From assembly GCA_005281725.1 (NCBI GenBank), contig SSBO01000001.1, forward strand, positions 2,340,399 to 2,404,398: a stretch of 64,000 nucleotides of DNA, written 5' to 3'. The notes below the pieces were generated by a model, which saw only the letters and a list, made by a program, of their open reading frames with translations, did no database searches and had not been told where the DNA came from. Shown here piece by piece: positions 44,257-57,172 of this stretch; position 1 is the stretch's first letter; the number at the start of each line of letters is the position of its first letter. Source of the DNA: Wuchereria bancrofti (lineage: Eukaryota > Nematoda > Chromadorea > Rhabditida > Onchocercidae). The position numbers and the translations under genes were made by a program.

Positions 44257-46900
44257 TTAACTAATAGTAAATGCATGATAACTTGTAAGCATGCGTGTAC
44301 GATGCACAATATTATTATTATTATTATTGTCATCACTTTTGTTCTTAGAATCATTAGCCCAAGTTCTTGTTAATTCTTTCTCGTTTTTTCCAAATGAAAG
44401 CGGTCGTCTTGGTCCATTTGCTTTTGTCCCTGTAATTTGATGAATCCATACATTTGAAAAGATTTCACACATTTTTGTTTTATAGGATTTTATTTAATTC
44501 ATTAAATAATAAAAGTATTTCATCTAGAAATATTTCAGTTTCATCCCTAAAGTTTTTCGTTTATTAGAAAGATAAAGAAAAAAGAAGGAAAAAGAAGAAG
44601 TAGCTAAAGGGTAATGAAACTGAAATATTTTTAGACAAACCAAAACTTTTTATTTTTGAACAAATTTGTAAGTAAACCCATGTCTTTGATTTAGTGGTGA
44701 AAATTGAATTAATCACCAAATTTAAAAATTTTAATTGAGTGTCATTTGATGATATTAAAGCCGTGTTTAATTATAATTTATTTAATTAAAAATTACAATC
44801 TGATCACTTTTTTCACTTTTCGAATTTTTTAATTTTTCTTTCTTTTTTTTCAAAATTTTTATGCATTTAGCATGATTACAAAAGAATTTATTGTTACAAA
44901 ATAATAGTTTGAAATGGTGTGTAACATTTTGTGACGGATTTTAATACCTTCTGTAAAAACGGTCGTTTAAATTTATCCGGTTTTAAAATCTAAAATTTTA
45001 TTTGAAAGNCAAAATTTTTATGCATTTAGCATGATTACAAAAGAATTTATTGTTACAAAATAATAGTTTGAAATGGTGTGTAACATTTTGTGACGGATTT
45101 TAATACCTTCTGTAAAAACGGTCGTTTAAATTTATCCGGTTTTAAAATCTAAAATTTTATTTGAAAGAATTTTTAATTTAAATTTTAACTTAAGAAAGTT
45201 TTTTTTTATTTATTCTCTTATCTTAAAAAGATTAAGCTTCATTGTCAAATGCATCGGAATAGTATGATAGAATTGTGTGATTAAAATCTTAAATTATATC
45301 ATTTCTCATTGGTCAAAAAGATAATTGTAGCAAAATCTAATTTCTTAATTAAAATAGATGAATATGGTGACAAAATTATATAATTTAATAAGTGATATGA
45401 TAAAAAGTTAGACAATTTGATAAATGATATGACAAAACTTACATAGAACATGCCTTAATAATAGAAATGCACAGCTAAAATAACGATTACAGTAATAATA
45501 AATAGTAAAAATTTTTTTTGACGAGGAAAATATATTTTATTAAATATTCAATTACTTGTTTGAATTCATACGATATTAATTAGTTCATTGTTCGACTAGA
45601 TTCATTCGTATAAATTTAGTAACTTTGTAAAATTGCTTGAAAATTGAAAAAAGAAATTTTGAGTAGAATTTAATTTCAGTTCGGTTAAAAAAAGGAAGGA
45701 AATGCCAGTTATGTTGCGGCATTATGTTAGCATTTCAGAAGTTGAAAACTGGCCATAGAAAAATCTCATAAAATTCGATCGCGAAATGACTTTGAATTTG
45801 ATTGTTAATAGGATGGATGAAAGGTTACCTATTAATGATCATTTTAAAAATACCATTGAAATTGTGCAGTTAGAAAAAAATTGTTCTTTTAAGAAGTGAT
45901 TTCTTATCTGATAATATCAACTACTCAACAAAATAATGATTTTTTTCTTTGTAAATATATCTAATAGTCAAATGAGCTATTAAAATTTAACCATAATAAT
46001 TTTCAGAATAAAATGACAATTAAATAAAAATTCAGCGTTTTTAATTTGCTAAATTATTCGATTGCTCGATAAAGTATTAATAATATCATAATTAAATGTG
46101 TGAATCATCTAAATAAAAAGAATGCATCCAGCTTCTTTTCACAGATTTAACAGAAACCTTAATTAATGAATCAGAAAACTTCTCGTTCCTTTTTTCTTTT
46201 TTTTGTTCATGAATATTGACGGAAAAGAATAACAATATTGCTTACTTTATTTCCCAACTATTTCGATTTCTTTAATTTTCGCATATGTTTTTTTAAATTT
46301 CCTTACTGCATTAACCAATTTTTGAAGATAAAATTTTAAAGATAGCGGTTACTTCATTAATAGTGATCGGGAATCGGGAGTGCAAATTCGGGGAATAAAT
46401 CACTCGTCAATTCGATTAGTTGTTTTAAAAAGGTGAATTAGATAAAAGCAATCTGAATGTAATGGAAAATAAAAATGTGCATTTGTTAATAATAACAAAA
46501 AGGAAAAGTGAATCTTAATTCAAATCTAAGATTTTAATCAATTTCAATGAGATATTACCAAGTTAGAAAATAACAAAAGGGTAATAAATAGCAATTCATA
46601 TTATTGTTTGTTAAGGCAAAATTCCACAATTACTAATTTCACACAAATAAATAATATGAGAAATTAATTAGTGTTCTCGGGTAAATTTTATGTTTCAAAT
46701 TAAGAATGTCATCTTTTATTACACAAAATTTAACAGATTTTCCGATAAATTTTCTGGCAAATTAAATTTTCAGCAAAATTTTGCTTCATATTTGTCTAAC
46801 TTAAAGAAAAAGTTCGTACACATAAGTTACCTGTAATAATCGAATGAATGCCTTGTAGCAGAGTAATAATGGAAGCTGCTAGCACTTTTAGAATTTTCAT
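44257..46900 (-). CDS. Small secreted protein, candidate neuropeptide precursor
   Basis: A two-exon gene read from 46831-46900 (ATG to donor, 70 bases) and 44257-44429 (acceptor to TAA, 173 bases); phases agree (1 and 2) and the product is 80 residues. Exon 1 alone encodes a textbook signal peptide (MKILKVLAASIITLLQGIHS) ending at a consensus GT donor. Exon 2 starts after TTACAG and encodes TKANGPRRPLSFGKNEK, then a hydrophilic Asn-rich tail with NNNNNN encoded by an AAT repeat. RR before PLSFG and GK after it would be prohormone-cleavage and amidation signals, giving a short amidated peptide ending in Phe. I do not recognise it as a named FLP or NLP gene. Against this reading, there is only one repeat unit and the intron is long (2.4 kb). 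Other exons could be hidden in that intron, and it could be another kind of secreted protein. Confidence 0.6.
44851..45167. repeat. 158-base direct duplication flanking a single N (assembly joint)
   Basis: Bases 44851-45008 and 45010-45167 appear identical, separated by one N at 45009. A perfect tandem copy abutting a one-base gap is the mark of two contig ends that overlap but were joined without merging. The true genome probably has a single copy. It falls in the intron of the small secreted-protein gene, so no exon is affected. Confidence 0.92.
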
Positions 46901-47445
46901 TCTATTTTTTCACTTCTCGAATAATTTAATCAGCAAAATTTGTGTATTATAACTTTCGTTTATAGGATTTCTTCTACAGCCGCTGCTAATTTACTGGTTG
47001 CATACAATAAAAGTTTCCATAAATTCTGTATTACTGCAACAAAACAAGAAAAATTTTTTTTTAAGTGTAACAAACAAAAAAAAAGGAAAAAAAATTTTTA
47101 ATGGCAGTTCTATCCACTAAAACAAGCATACGGTTTTCATGATGACAGAATTGTACTATGTTATAATAGAAGTAAGTTAGAAACAGTGGGCGGTTAGGTA
47201 GGTAAAAAGATAATGTTTTATTTGTATCTTTAATTATTTTCTTGATTTTCATTTTCCATTAAATTTCATTTCATTTCATAGTATTTCACGCATACAAATA
47301 TTTGGAATTAAATAAATTTGTTAGTGATATAATTAATAATGAATAAATGATCTATGATTTAACAAATGCGAAAAATATTTTCTGCAATTAACGACATTTT
47401 GCATTCTTTTCATTGCTATTCCCACTATTTGTAATTATCCAAACA

Positions 47446-47521
47446 AAATAATAATAATAATGGTAACAATAATAGTGATAATAATAATAATTAATAATAG
47501 CAATAATTAATAATAATAATT
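47446..47521. repeat. AAT-rich simple repeat
   Basis: Imperfect AATAAT units with occasional G or C substitutions. Confidence 0.7.
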
Positions 47522-49169
47522 TGTAAATTCATTAATTTCGAAAGGGTTTTTACTAAAATTTTTTTCTTTGACTTCAATAAATTATAAAAAGTATTTTTTG
47601 ATAATTTTCGTTTCTTTGTCATCCGCAAATTACAGAATACTTTTTTGATAATTTTCTTTGAATTGTCTCAAATTAGAGAGGTTTTTTTTTTTTGCTAATT
47701 ATATTTTTATTGCAGTAAATATCTATAATTATGATTACTTCTGTTAAGCTTTTTTATAAAATATTTAATTTACTCACATCGTAATTTATCTTATTCATAC
47801 AAGTTAAGACTAACAACGATGCGAATAAACCAAATGTCGTGCAGCGGATAATAATGTTTAACTGTGGTAACTCTTTATTATTGTTGTCTGTTTCAATTCA
47901 ATGTTTCGAACAACAAATAAGCATTTTTTAAATTATTGTTTAATAATATTACAATGGCGATGAATAGTTTATCAGGTGAATATTAAGGGAAAAAATCTTT
48001 TATTCATAATCTAAGTATCACTTGATTTTTATTGATCAAATTTTTCAAAAAAAGAAAATTTTTTTTTAATCTTAAGTTATTGTTTATATTTATACGATCT
48101 GCTCTTTGACGTCACAAATTGGTCAAAGTATGACAACGGTAAAAGTATGTCAACGGCTAAGTATGTCAACAATCATATGACGCATATTTTGCAGTGTAGT
48201 AATTAGCAATAATAGCGGTGTACTAATTGTTTTGAAGAAATGAATTATTAATTTAGATTGAACAGAATACAGTTCAAAGCTTTATCAGATGACATCATAA
48301 AACAACCACATTAACAGAAAAGTGATTTATAATTCAAACTTTACAATATGGTCCAAAATTTAGTCGTTTTTTTTTTTGAGAAAACAATGAAACAATCGAA
48401 ATAATTTGCTCGTTTGTGAATTTTTTTTCTGGAATTTTCATTTAAAAATGATCTTAAAAAAAATCAAGAAAACAATTAACAAATGAAAATTAATGTATGA
48501 AACAAATTGTATAAAATGTAATTGATGGTTCTTTTTTTAATGATTTTCATATGTATTATCAATAATGCATAATTGGTCATATATGTAATAAATTATCGTT
48601 AATTTGCTACATCAATTAATCATTTCCCTAATTAGCAAAATATTTCCTATAGAGCAAATAAGAAAACAATTATTGAATTTGAGAAGCAATTTGTTTAATC
48701 TATTAAAATTTTATTGAAATATTAAGTTCTCAAATATTAAAATGAGAAAAAAAAATGTTTATAAATGACAAACAAGCATTTGTTTATGCTTTTTCATTTT
48801 ATGTTATAAATAAAATAAGCAAAAAATTTAAAAAAAATTTTTTTTTTCTAAACAAATTCTACTATAATTGTGTTCTCCATTTCCTTTTGTTCTATTAGTT
48901 CTTCGGTCGCTTAGACACAGTGGAAGAGAACACATAACCAAATTGATATTAAATTTTTTTTCTAATTAAATTTGAAAATAATTTTTGTTTGCAAAAGTAA
49001 TTTAATCCTTCAGCGTTTCAGTAACATATGTTCACACCATTTAATAGCACCAAAATAGCTTTTAATTTGATATATAGATAATATTTGCAAACAATTAATA
49101 TAAGCAATTTAATTACCATTGCTTAAGTTTTCATTAACAGGAAATTCCGAAAATGGTCGACGTGGGAAT

Positions 49170-49250
49170 CAGTGGCGATCAGCAAGTGATCAATGGTGAT
49201 CAGCAAGTGATCAGTGGTGATTAGCAAGTGATCAGTGCTGATTAGCAATG
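49170..49250. repeat. 21-base minisatellite, about four units
   Basis: Four imperfect copies of a 21-base unit at 49170-49190, 49191-49211, 49212-49232 and 49233-49250, each of the form CAGTGGTGATCAGCAAGTGA plus one base. Units differ by 1-3 substitutions. The region is richer in G and C than its surroundings and contains several TGATCA palindromes. Confidence 0.85.
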
Positions 49251-51507
49251 TAATAACTGGTAATTTCGATTAAAATTTGTCCTGTTAAAGAGTAAAAAAA
49301 TTCTTGGAAAACTTGAATCAAACTTCAAGGATGAAAATTTATTTTTTGCATAAAAATTTGAAAAAAAGCTAACAAATGAAAATTCATATTTTTTTCAAAC
49401 TTTTTTATTCCATTTCAACAACTTGTCGTTTTATTTTTCTTTTTTTTTAAATTACCAAATTTTTGAAATGTAAATAATTCATTAACTCTTCATGCTAAAT
49501 TATATACTGTTTCAGCGATATAAAATTTATTTGCTACTGCTAATTAGAAATATAAAGTATCTGAAAATTGAAATTCTAATAAAGTCCTTTTTTAGAGTTT
49601 TTTATTGCAGCAAATATACAAAAATAGCATATTTTTGTTTCTTCATGAATTGATTTGGAAAAATAAAACGAAAAAATAATAAATTGCTGGCAAAACTAGA
49701 ATATTAGAAATTTATTGGCTAAAAAGGTAAAAAAATTTTAGTTTTATACGCAAAAGTTTTGGATATTTTAAGCAATAAATAAAATTCAGACGGAGTCATT
49801 TGGACAAAAATGTTCAAAAGTAGATGAATATAAATACAAATATATATAATTTATGTCTGTATAAAATATACATATATATGATTTATACTTTAGCAATTAA
49901 ATATTTGAAATTTTTTGAATTTAGAAATCTTAGCAAGAACGTTCTTTCTTATTGCTTATTAAGGTTATTGTACAGACGTTGGTATAGGCATATCTAAAAC
50001 TAAAAAAGGAGGAAATTAAATCAATTTTCAAATTTCAAAAATAATGGAGAAAAAAAGTATCGTCTAATATTTGTTCCATGTTGTCGGTTTATTCAAAGGG
50101 ACCAACCAAAATGCAATACATGTGCAACTGATCCAACGATAGGTTCCTAATGATTGATTATTACTGTTGAAATATAATATTACTCTGTCACCGTATCTTT
50201 TTCCTAAATTTTTGGGAAAATTACCTTTAAACTTCCCTATGTACAATGAATGTTTCCTTCCCAACAAAATACATTATAATTTTATAAAACATTTTGTAAA
50301 TATTTTATCGCTCGAAATATTTAGCCATAAAAATTGGTATTCTGAATACTAGTTATGATATTATGTAATGTGGCTTTATCGATTTAACTAAAAAAGAAAA
50401 TCACACTAATAATTTGCAATTAATAAAGTTATAACTCATAAACTTCAAACAAAAGATCGAAATACTGAATCGAAAATATTTTGCTGTCATTAAAAACTTA
50501 TGCCACTTTGTAAAAATTATTAAAACTCTATCCAAGTCCTTGATTGTTATTCAAGCAAAAATCAGCAAAAGAGTAATAAAGAAAACTTCATCTGAATTTC
50601 AGAAATTTAGTTCCGAAAAATGTCTGCTTCGAATTCAGGGATATACCGACATTTATTACATGTCTCGATCTCAGAGATATTACTTATTTGACTGTCAAAT
50701 TGAAATTATTTTAGCCAAAGAATTTTTAATTTCCAAAGAAAAATGCAATTATTGCATACAAAAACGAGTAAATAACGAAAATGAGTGTTATGGTTTACTC
50801 TATTTTTCTTTCCTTTTTATCTCTCATGCAGTGAATATTTCTGATACTTGAAGTATTAAAATACCTTCTATAACTAAATTTTGGTTGTCCTTGGAATACA
50901 GTAGTACTTGTGATATAGTACGATGTGAGTTTGTTAATGAAGTCAAATGCCAATATTTGATTTGGCTCTTACAATTTTAATTTTTACTGAAATTTAGAAT
51001 TACAATGTTTTCCGGTGCTACTGACTGTATATAAGAATTGAAAGCATGACACAATTCAAAATCATTGCATCATTATCCCGAAAATACTCGAATGTTTGTA
51101 GTTTAATTCCTAACATTTTTTTTATTTCTCATGGTTGCTATTGAAAGGATTTTGGAAAAGTAACTTTCAAATGTATTGTTATTGCTTCAGTTTTCAATAA
51201 CAGAAAGTTTTAAAAAAATTTTTACTCCAATCCAGAACTTCTAGGTGAAAGCAGAATTATTATATTCATGAAAATGAATAATTTTTTCTTCTAAAACCAC
51301 AATTTTGCAATAAATGTCTTTAGGCTCTCCCCGTCATACTTATACCTAAGAAGATATTCGCTTTCGTATCTTCACATCACAGGAAATGTCAAACTGGACT
51401 AAAAATGAAAAAAAAAATCACAAGGTAATACCAATTTCGATTATCAAAATGCACAAGAAGATTTAAACAAATAAATGGAAAAATAACGAACAAGAATATC
51501 GTTTAAA

Positions 51508-54500
51508 TTATGCCCGCAAACTATAATGACCCGATGCAAACGATTTCTGAGAATTTTTAATAAACGTGTCTGCAGTGAAAAGAACCTTCTGCATAGCATG
51601 TTTTCGCAAATGATGCGACAATCCATTCCTTTCACGAATGCGATTGCCCACTGACAGTTGTTTCCGAGGAGGAGATGGCGACCTCAGCGACTTTGATGGC
51701 GATGAAACAAGAGAACTTCCAAATGAAGTGGCAATATCACCTGCGTCTGATAATGTTTGCTGCATTGAACTCACCGCATGAATGAATCGTTTTAAGACTC
51801 TGTTGCTATAAGGAACATTCTTTTCAGTTAACATCTGATAAACACATTTGTATGTATCGATCCAGCATTGCAATGCAGATAATTTGGTCTTCTCTCGTTT
51901 TTCTACCATATAACATAAATTCCGCGCCTGTAATGAACATAACAGTATCAATAACATTAATCCGCGCACCAGTCACTAATACACTACTTAACACGTAACT
52001 CGATCTGGAAAACATGGCAGTAAACTACTGTAGCACACTACAATAGTATACTGCAGATTACAACAATCATTCGCCGACTACAATCACTCGCAGATAAGTA
52101 AAATCATACGGTGTATATGTTACAATAAGGAAGCAATTGATTAATGATCACTGACATACTCCGTAAAAGTTATTAAGACATCTGTTACAGAAAATAAAAT
52201 ACCAAGAATACAAATGAAATTGACTCCAGTTTTTTATTAAGTGTTGAAAAGTTTGAACGAAATATTGACCTTTTCCAAATTCTGCCGTATTACCGCTTCG
52301 TTCCGTTGTCTACCAGGAAGAACAGCAAAGGGGGATGACCGCAGACGAAGTGCTATTTGTCGCTCAACCTCCGATTTATCGTTCAGCAGTGCTTTGTATC
52401 CATTATCAATACGACGCAGTTTCCAGTATTCATAAATGTCCGAAATCACATCTTCGCTAAGTGACAGCATGCCAGCGATACCTTCCACAGTTACATATAA
52501 GAAAAATATGCGTTCCATTTCTTGCAGCTGAAGTTTTGCAATTACATTAAAATCTCAATCCATATCTAAACAAAATGTAATAAAAAATTACTGGAGAAGT
52601 CAAATCAGTAAATTATTTTTAAACTACCGTTAATGCAGTTGCACGCACGGCATCTGGGTTGCAGAATTTCAAGTTGGAGTGAAACATTTTCTCTAGTGAA
52701 TGTTGCCTGCAGAAGCTAACCATGCGAACATTATCATCATCACTGTTGTCACCGTTACCATCATCGCTATCATGCTCTATACGCATTATCTGACGTACAA
52801 CTTTTTCTTTAATTTTAAAAAATTTAACACCGGGGAAAACTGTCCTACAGTAAGAAATAGGAGAAAGCGTGATAATAAATAATGCGCAAATTTTCTAGAA
52901 AGCAAAGTATACAACATTACGAAAAGCAAGGAATTTTTCTTTTTCTTTTAAATAAAATTGTATGCTCCAAAAACAACTGTAGCAACCACATTGTTGATCT
53001 CAACAGTTCTGAGTTCTGAAATCCTCCTCCATTGTAAGACAAGAAATTTCAGTGTTTAACTCATTCATTTACACACATATTCATTCTAGTAAATATGCAT
53101 AGATATTTACAATTCCTTAAGTCTGTTCAATTCCATAGTTTGCTCACCTGTCCACTACGAAGTGCACAGCATACATGAAAAGCAGTTGTACATGTTTCTA
53201 TAGAACACTGAATACAAGCTCCTTGTTTTGTACCACATACTGAACATCTGCATTACGTCGAAATGAAGAGCAGTGAGTTAAATTATGAAACTTAGATTTA
53301 AAACACACATAGAAATTTACAGAGACACATGGGAAGCCTATGTTCAACTAGAAACATGTCAACAATAAAAATTAATGTGATAGAATCTATGATACGAGCT
53401 AATATTGGTTTTCTTTTTCTTTTTTTTTTTTTTTTGCTTATGAAGTCTTCATTGACTTAGGAGAACATAGAAATGATTGTACCTGAGTTTCCACCGTCCA
53501 TAAGGTATATCACAAATATTTGCAATTGGTTCACGATGAACAACATCAGCGAAACGCACTTCATATATCCAAAGTGCGCAAACAACATGTGCCCATACAT
53601 CACCTTCCCTTGTGCACTTCATTGCCCCACCAGTAAGTGGGCATAGCACGCACTGAGGAAGAGCCTTGGAAATTTTAATAAAATTTGAACGTTTCAAAAT
53701 TTTGAAAAAATAGAGTGATAACAATAAAACTTATCCATCAACGTAACTATGACAGTATGCGTTCACAGATATCTCTCACGCTTAAATAATGTTATCTTCA
53801 TCTGGAAATTCTAACTGATATCAAGCAGTGAAAAACTTTACATTGTAGCCCAAAAACATGCACTTCTGGCAAAGCCATTCATCTGATGGGACGGAATCGA
53901 GTCCGTAACAGGACTGATGTACACCAACATTGCAACCATCACAGAATATAATTTTATCATCTTCTTCATAGTCCGGCTGAAAAATTTCTTCTTAAAGTAA
54001 TTACCATTTTTCCTAATTAACAAGGAATTACTCTATACATTATAAATGAGAAAGAAATAAAAACTCTGGATTTTATTGGGTTTGTAGTAAAATAATAATA
54101 CCAAACAGACAATTTAGAAAGACAAAATATCTATGCCATCGGTCTTCTGTGAGACATATGGAAAAAGATTTGAGCGAGATTCATGGTTCTCGTCAACAGA
54201 TTAGTCATCAACTTCCTCTAAAATCAAAGACCGAAAATTACGAAGCAAACAGACCTGACGACATATATCACAGCAAACATTTTCATCAAATTCTGCATCT
54301 GCGGAAGCTATAGGAGAAGCAACAGGTGATAAGAGATCGCTATGTATTGCCTGCAATGTTTAGATACATAGTAGAAACTCATCTGACATTCAACCGAACG
54401 ATTCAAAAAATTTTGCATCCCGGAAACTAAAAACTAAAAAGTCTTTGAACTCCAACCAAATAATGTGTGATAAAAGTGATGAAACAAAATAATGATAAAA

Positions 54501-56165
54501 GCAATACCTGACAGCAAGAAACTTCCAGTTTATCCATAACTTCGCCGAATATCTTTTCACTGATTGGTGGCAACCCAACAGCGATGCGTTTTTCATTTAA
54601 TTTGCATAAAAATGCACGATCAAGTCGATCTGGTTGATAGTTACGTAATTTCGGCATAACTACACGTTTATGTTTATCACCAATATACCGACGGTCATGA
54701 ACTGCGATCAGTGAATCACGTCTTCAAAAATCAAACGCGCATGAAGAAATAAAAAACTAAGAATTAAAGCAATTAAAAAACCGTTCAGCAGATTCTTTAA
54801 AACAAGCAAGAAAATCACCTTTCTGAAGAAACTCGCGGCTGTGTCCGTGAAACGACAGAGGAGGAGCATGGAGATTGGTGAACGACAAAATCTGGCAACT
54901 TTTTAGACAGTGGAACCTAGATTACATCAATATTTAGATCGATAAAGTTCGAAATGCTGATACAAAATGAGAAAAAGATATTAGAAAGACAAAAAATATT
55001 ACCTGCACACCATGATTCCACTCCTCTTTCCAACGATCACTCATTGATACAAATGCTGTCTCATCATCCGATGATGCATCGCTATCCTCTTCTTGTTTCA
55101 TTCTATGTAATAAATCCGTTCTATATAATTCTGATGGGACTCCGCCTAAAAGACACGCACAAAAAACTGGAAGAAATAAAGGATTTATGGCGAAAAAAAT
55201 TGGCAGTAAGTACTTTCAATTGGATTTTTAAACAAAAACTTTTGCTTTCTTTTATTCACTCACCATCAGCAACGATATAAAATTTCCGCTTTGCCAAATA
55301 CTGTCCACCATCCGAATCTTCCTTATCTTTTGCAAAGTCTGAAAAACTATAAAAAAGTTAAAGACACATCAGTACACACAGCCAATAATGAGAAACTCCT
55401 ACCTTCCCAAAAGGCTTAAAAAATCTTAAATACAATCCAACAATATATAAAACCAAGAATTAGTACAAATTGTCAATTAAAAATTCAAAAATACAAAAAT
55501 CCGATCTGCAATTATATTCCTTATAGTAATGAATATCAAGAAAATAAAAAGCTGAAGCAGGCTTTGAATTATAAACGAACCCGTAGAAAAATAGTGACGT
55601 TGAGAAAAACTCTCCAGATCTCCAACAACTTCATTTCGAGAAACACGTGGTAAACGATGAGGAATGACTGCTCTATTAACATCTAAAAATTGGTTAATTT
55701 TATAAAAAAACTGAATAAGAAATTAAGAGAGTACGAAGTGAAACTTATTGTTTCATGAGACACCCTAAAGTCTACGTATCAGTTAACAATACGAAATGCC
55801 GTTTATAACAAATGAAATTTCATAATTCACAACCAACTCATAGAAAAAGATTTTAGACAAAGCAAATAGGCTATGGAGAAGATTCCAGCCTTTTCTGAAT
55901 GCCTTTATAAGCCTCAGCCTAAACTTTAGTAATAGTTACAAGAACCTTATTCCAAATAGATCAAAGAAGATTCTTAGCTAAAGTATTCATTGCTAGGGTC
56001 AACACTTGATAGTTATACTTGCATTTTCATCAGTTAGTATAACAAAAGCAAACCTTTTTTGATGATCGGTGCTTCCTCTTCGCTGGGACAGATTTGACTA
56101 TCGTTCAAGGATGCCGTACATCGTCTGCGTAAACGTCCACGTATCCCGACAACTCCATTTCTCAT
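51508..56165 (-). CDS. JADE-family PHD-finger protein (HBO1 acetyltransferase scaffold)
   Basis: JADE proteins bridge HBO1-type histone acetyltransferases to chromatin. Exons: 56054-56165 (ATG), 55581-55682, 55264-55338, 55003-55145, 54819-54916, 54508-54721, 54255-54350, 53842-53976, 53483-53664, 53148-53247, about 52628-52894, 52270-52527, 51508-51927 (TAA); about 730 residues. EPC-like N-terminal block [17 protein letters not shown] with [21 protein letters not shown] and WLCQKC; zinc knuckle [14 protein letters not shown]; extended PHD with [25 protein letters not shown] and TAFHVCCAL. After it IYEYWKLRR and [19 protein letters not shown] are JADE-type and separate it from BRPF. The C terminus is Ser/Pro-rich. 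The 5' side of the eleventh exon is uncertain: the frame needed for [12 protein letters not shown] and VSFCRQHS is clear, but the acceptor at 52894 adds an unconvincing hydrophobic stretch. An acceptor at 56174-56176, eight bases before the ATG, suggests trans-splicing. Confidence 0.88.
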
Positions 56166-57172
56166 CGCCACTTCTAAATAGCAGCATTCATAGCGACTTT
56201 ACAAAACGAATTGAAGAAAAATTTAGTCACTACAACATGAATTTTTGGTCAATTATGTGGTGGCAAAGTCATTGGTAAACACGTATCAGCATATCCATAT
56301 TACAGAAGTAAACATTTTCTAACGATTAGCTCTAAGGTATAGAGTTGAAACTCTCAGTAAACCCACAGATAGACAATTCATAACACAGTGCAAATAGTCA
56401 CGCACGTGAAAACTAATGAAAATGACAGGTCAACTGCTAAATTTAGATTTAAATTAACAAACGAGTAAGTAAATTCAAAGCATACAAAAAGTGTTTGTAT
56501 ATACACATACACACATGCGCAGACACACATACACAGCCGCAGAAAAAGGATGGAACCTAGGAAGTTGGCTCACATTCAATTCCCTTCATGAAATATTTGA
56601 AAGCATCGGGTTGAAACTCTCAACCACTGATGCAACCCTACAATATTTAATTTTAGTGTAGAATACAGCAGAAAGATTGGTCAGGAAACACTTTTTTTGC
56701 ATTGTCATTCAGAAAATAATTAAAACAATTCATTTTGGAATCATTATTTTTATAAGAATTAAACTTGCTGTATTTGAAAGATTTAGATTAAATAATAATA
56801 TAAATTTAATAATTAAATGATTTAATTAGTAAATGAAGTGATATTGTATTCTTTTGCCTTCCCTTTTTTTGTTATTGAAAGAAATTTATAGATTAGTAAT
56901 GACTGAACGGAATGAAGAATAGGATGAGATGATGAAGTAATAAATCCCAATTGAATTCCTTTTTTCCAGATCAGTTAGCTTCCATTGCTAGCTCGACATC
57001 CTTTCAATACAGCAAACACGACAATAGATTGATGATGTGAAGGAGCCTGGACAATGCAACGCACTGAGCTAAGCAATTGGCCCAGTGAGCCTAGACATAA
57101 CATCAGAAGTATATGCAGCACTGTCACTATCAATTGTTACTTCATCCTCCATTCTAGCACAACCACATTATT
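56166..57172. promoter_or_regulatory. Divergent intergenic region
   Basis: About 1 kb between the divergent starts of the JADE-like gene (-) and the CFAP410-like gene (+). It has an imperfect CA/TA-rich tract at about 56495-56540. On the + strand an acceptor-like TTCTAG at 57152-57157 lies 15 bases before the CFAP410 ATG and may accept a spliced leader. No ciliary X-box was searched for systematically. Confidence 0.45.

Larger units (their letters stand above)
46901..51507. other. Gene-poor AT-rich intergenic region
   Basis: About 4.6 kb without a convincing gene. It should contain the promoter of the small secreted-protein gene at its left end and the 3' UTR of the JADE-like gene at its right end. 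An AAT-rich simple repeat is at about 47440-47520 and a GATC-containing minisatellite at 49170-49250. Open frames at 50064-50267 (-) and 50540-50851 (+) show no known motif. Confidence 0.45.

Noticed and set aside
44257..44472. Reading the 71-codon minus-strand ORF as a gene on its own from its first ATG
   Set aside because: The acceptor at 44430-44432 and the phase-matched signal-peptide exon at 46831-46900 explain it better. The first 14 codons of the ORF are intron.
50064..50267. 67-codon minus-strand ORF ending in a Trp-containing, partly hydrophobic segment
   Set aside because: No signal peptide, no homology recognised and no supporting splice signals.
50540..50851. 103-codon forward ORF with mixed composition
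   Set aside because: Longest single frame in the gene-poor region, but it has no domain, no splice context and no recognised start signal. Chance frames of this length are expected in such AT-rich DNA. A tblastn hit in related worms would change this.
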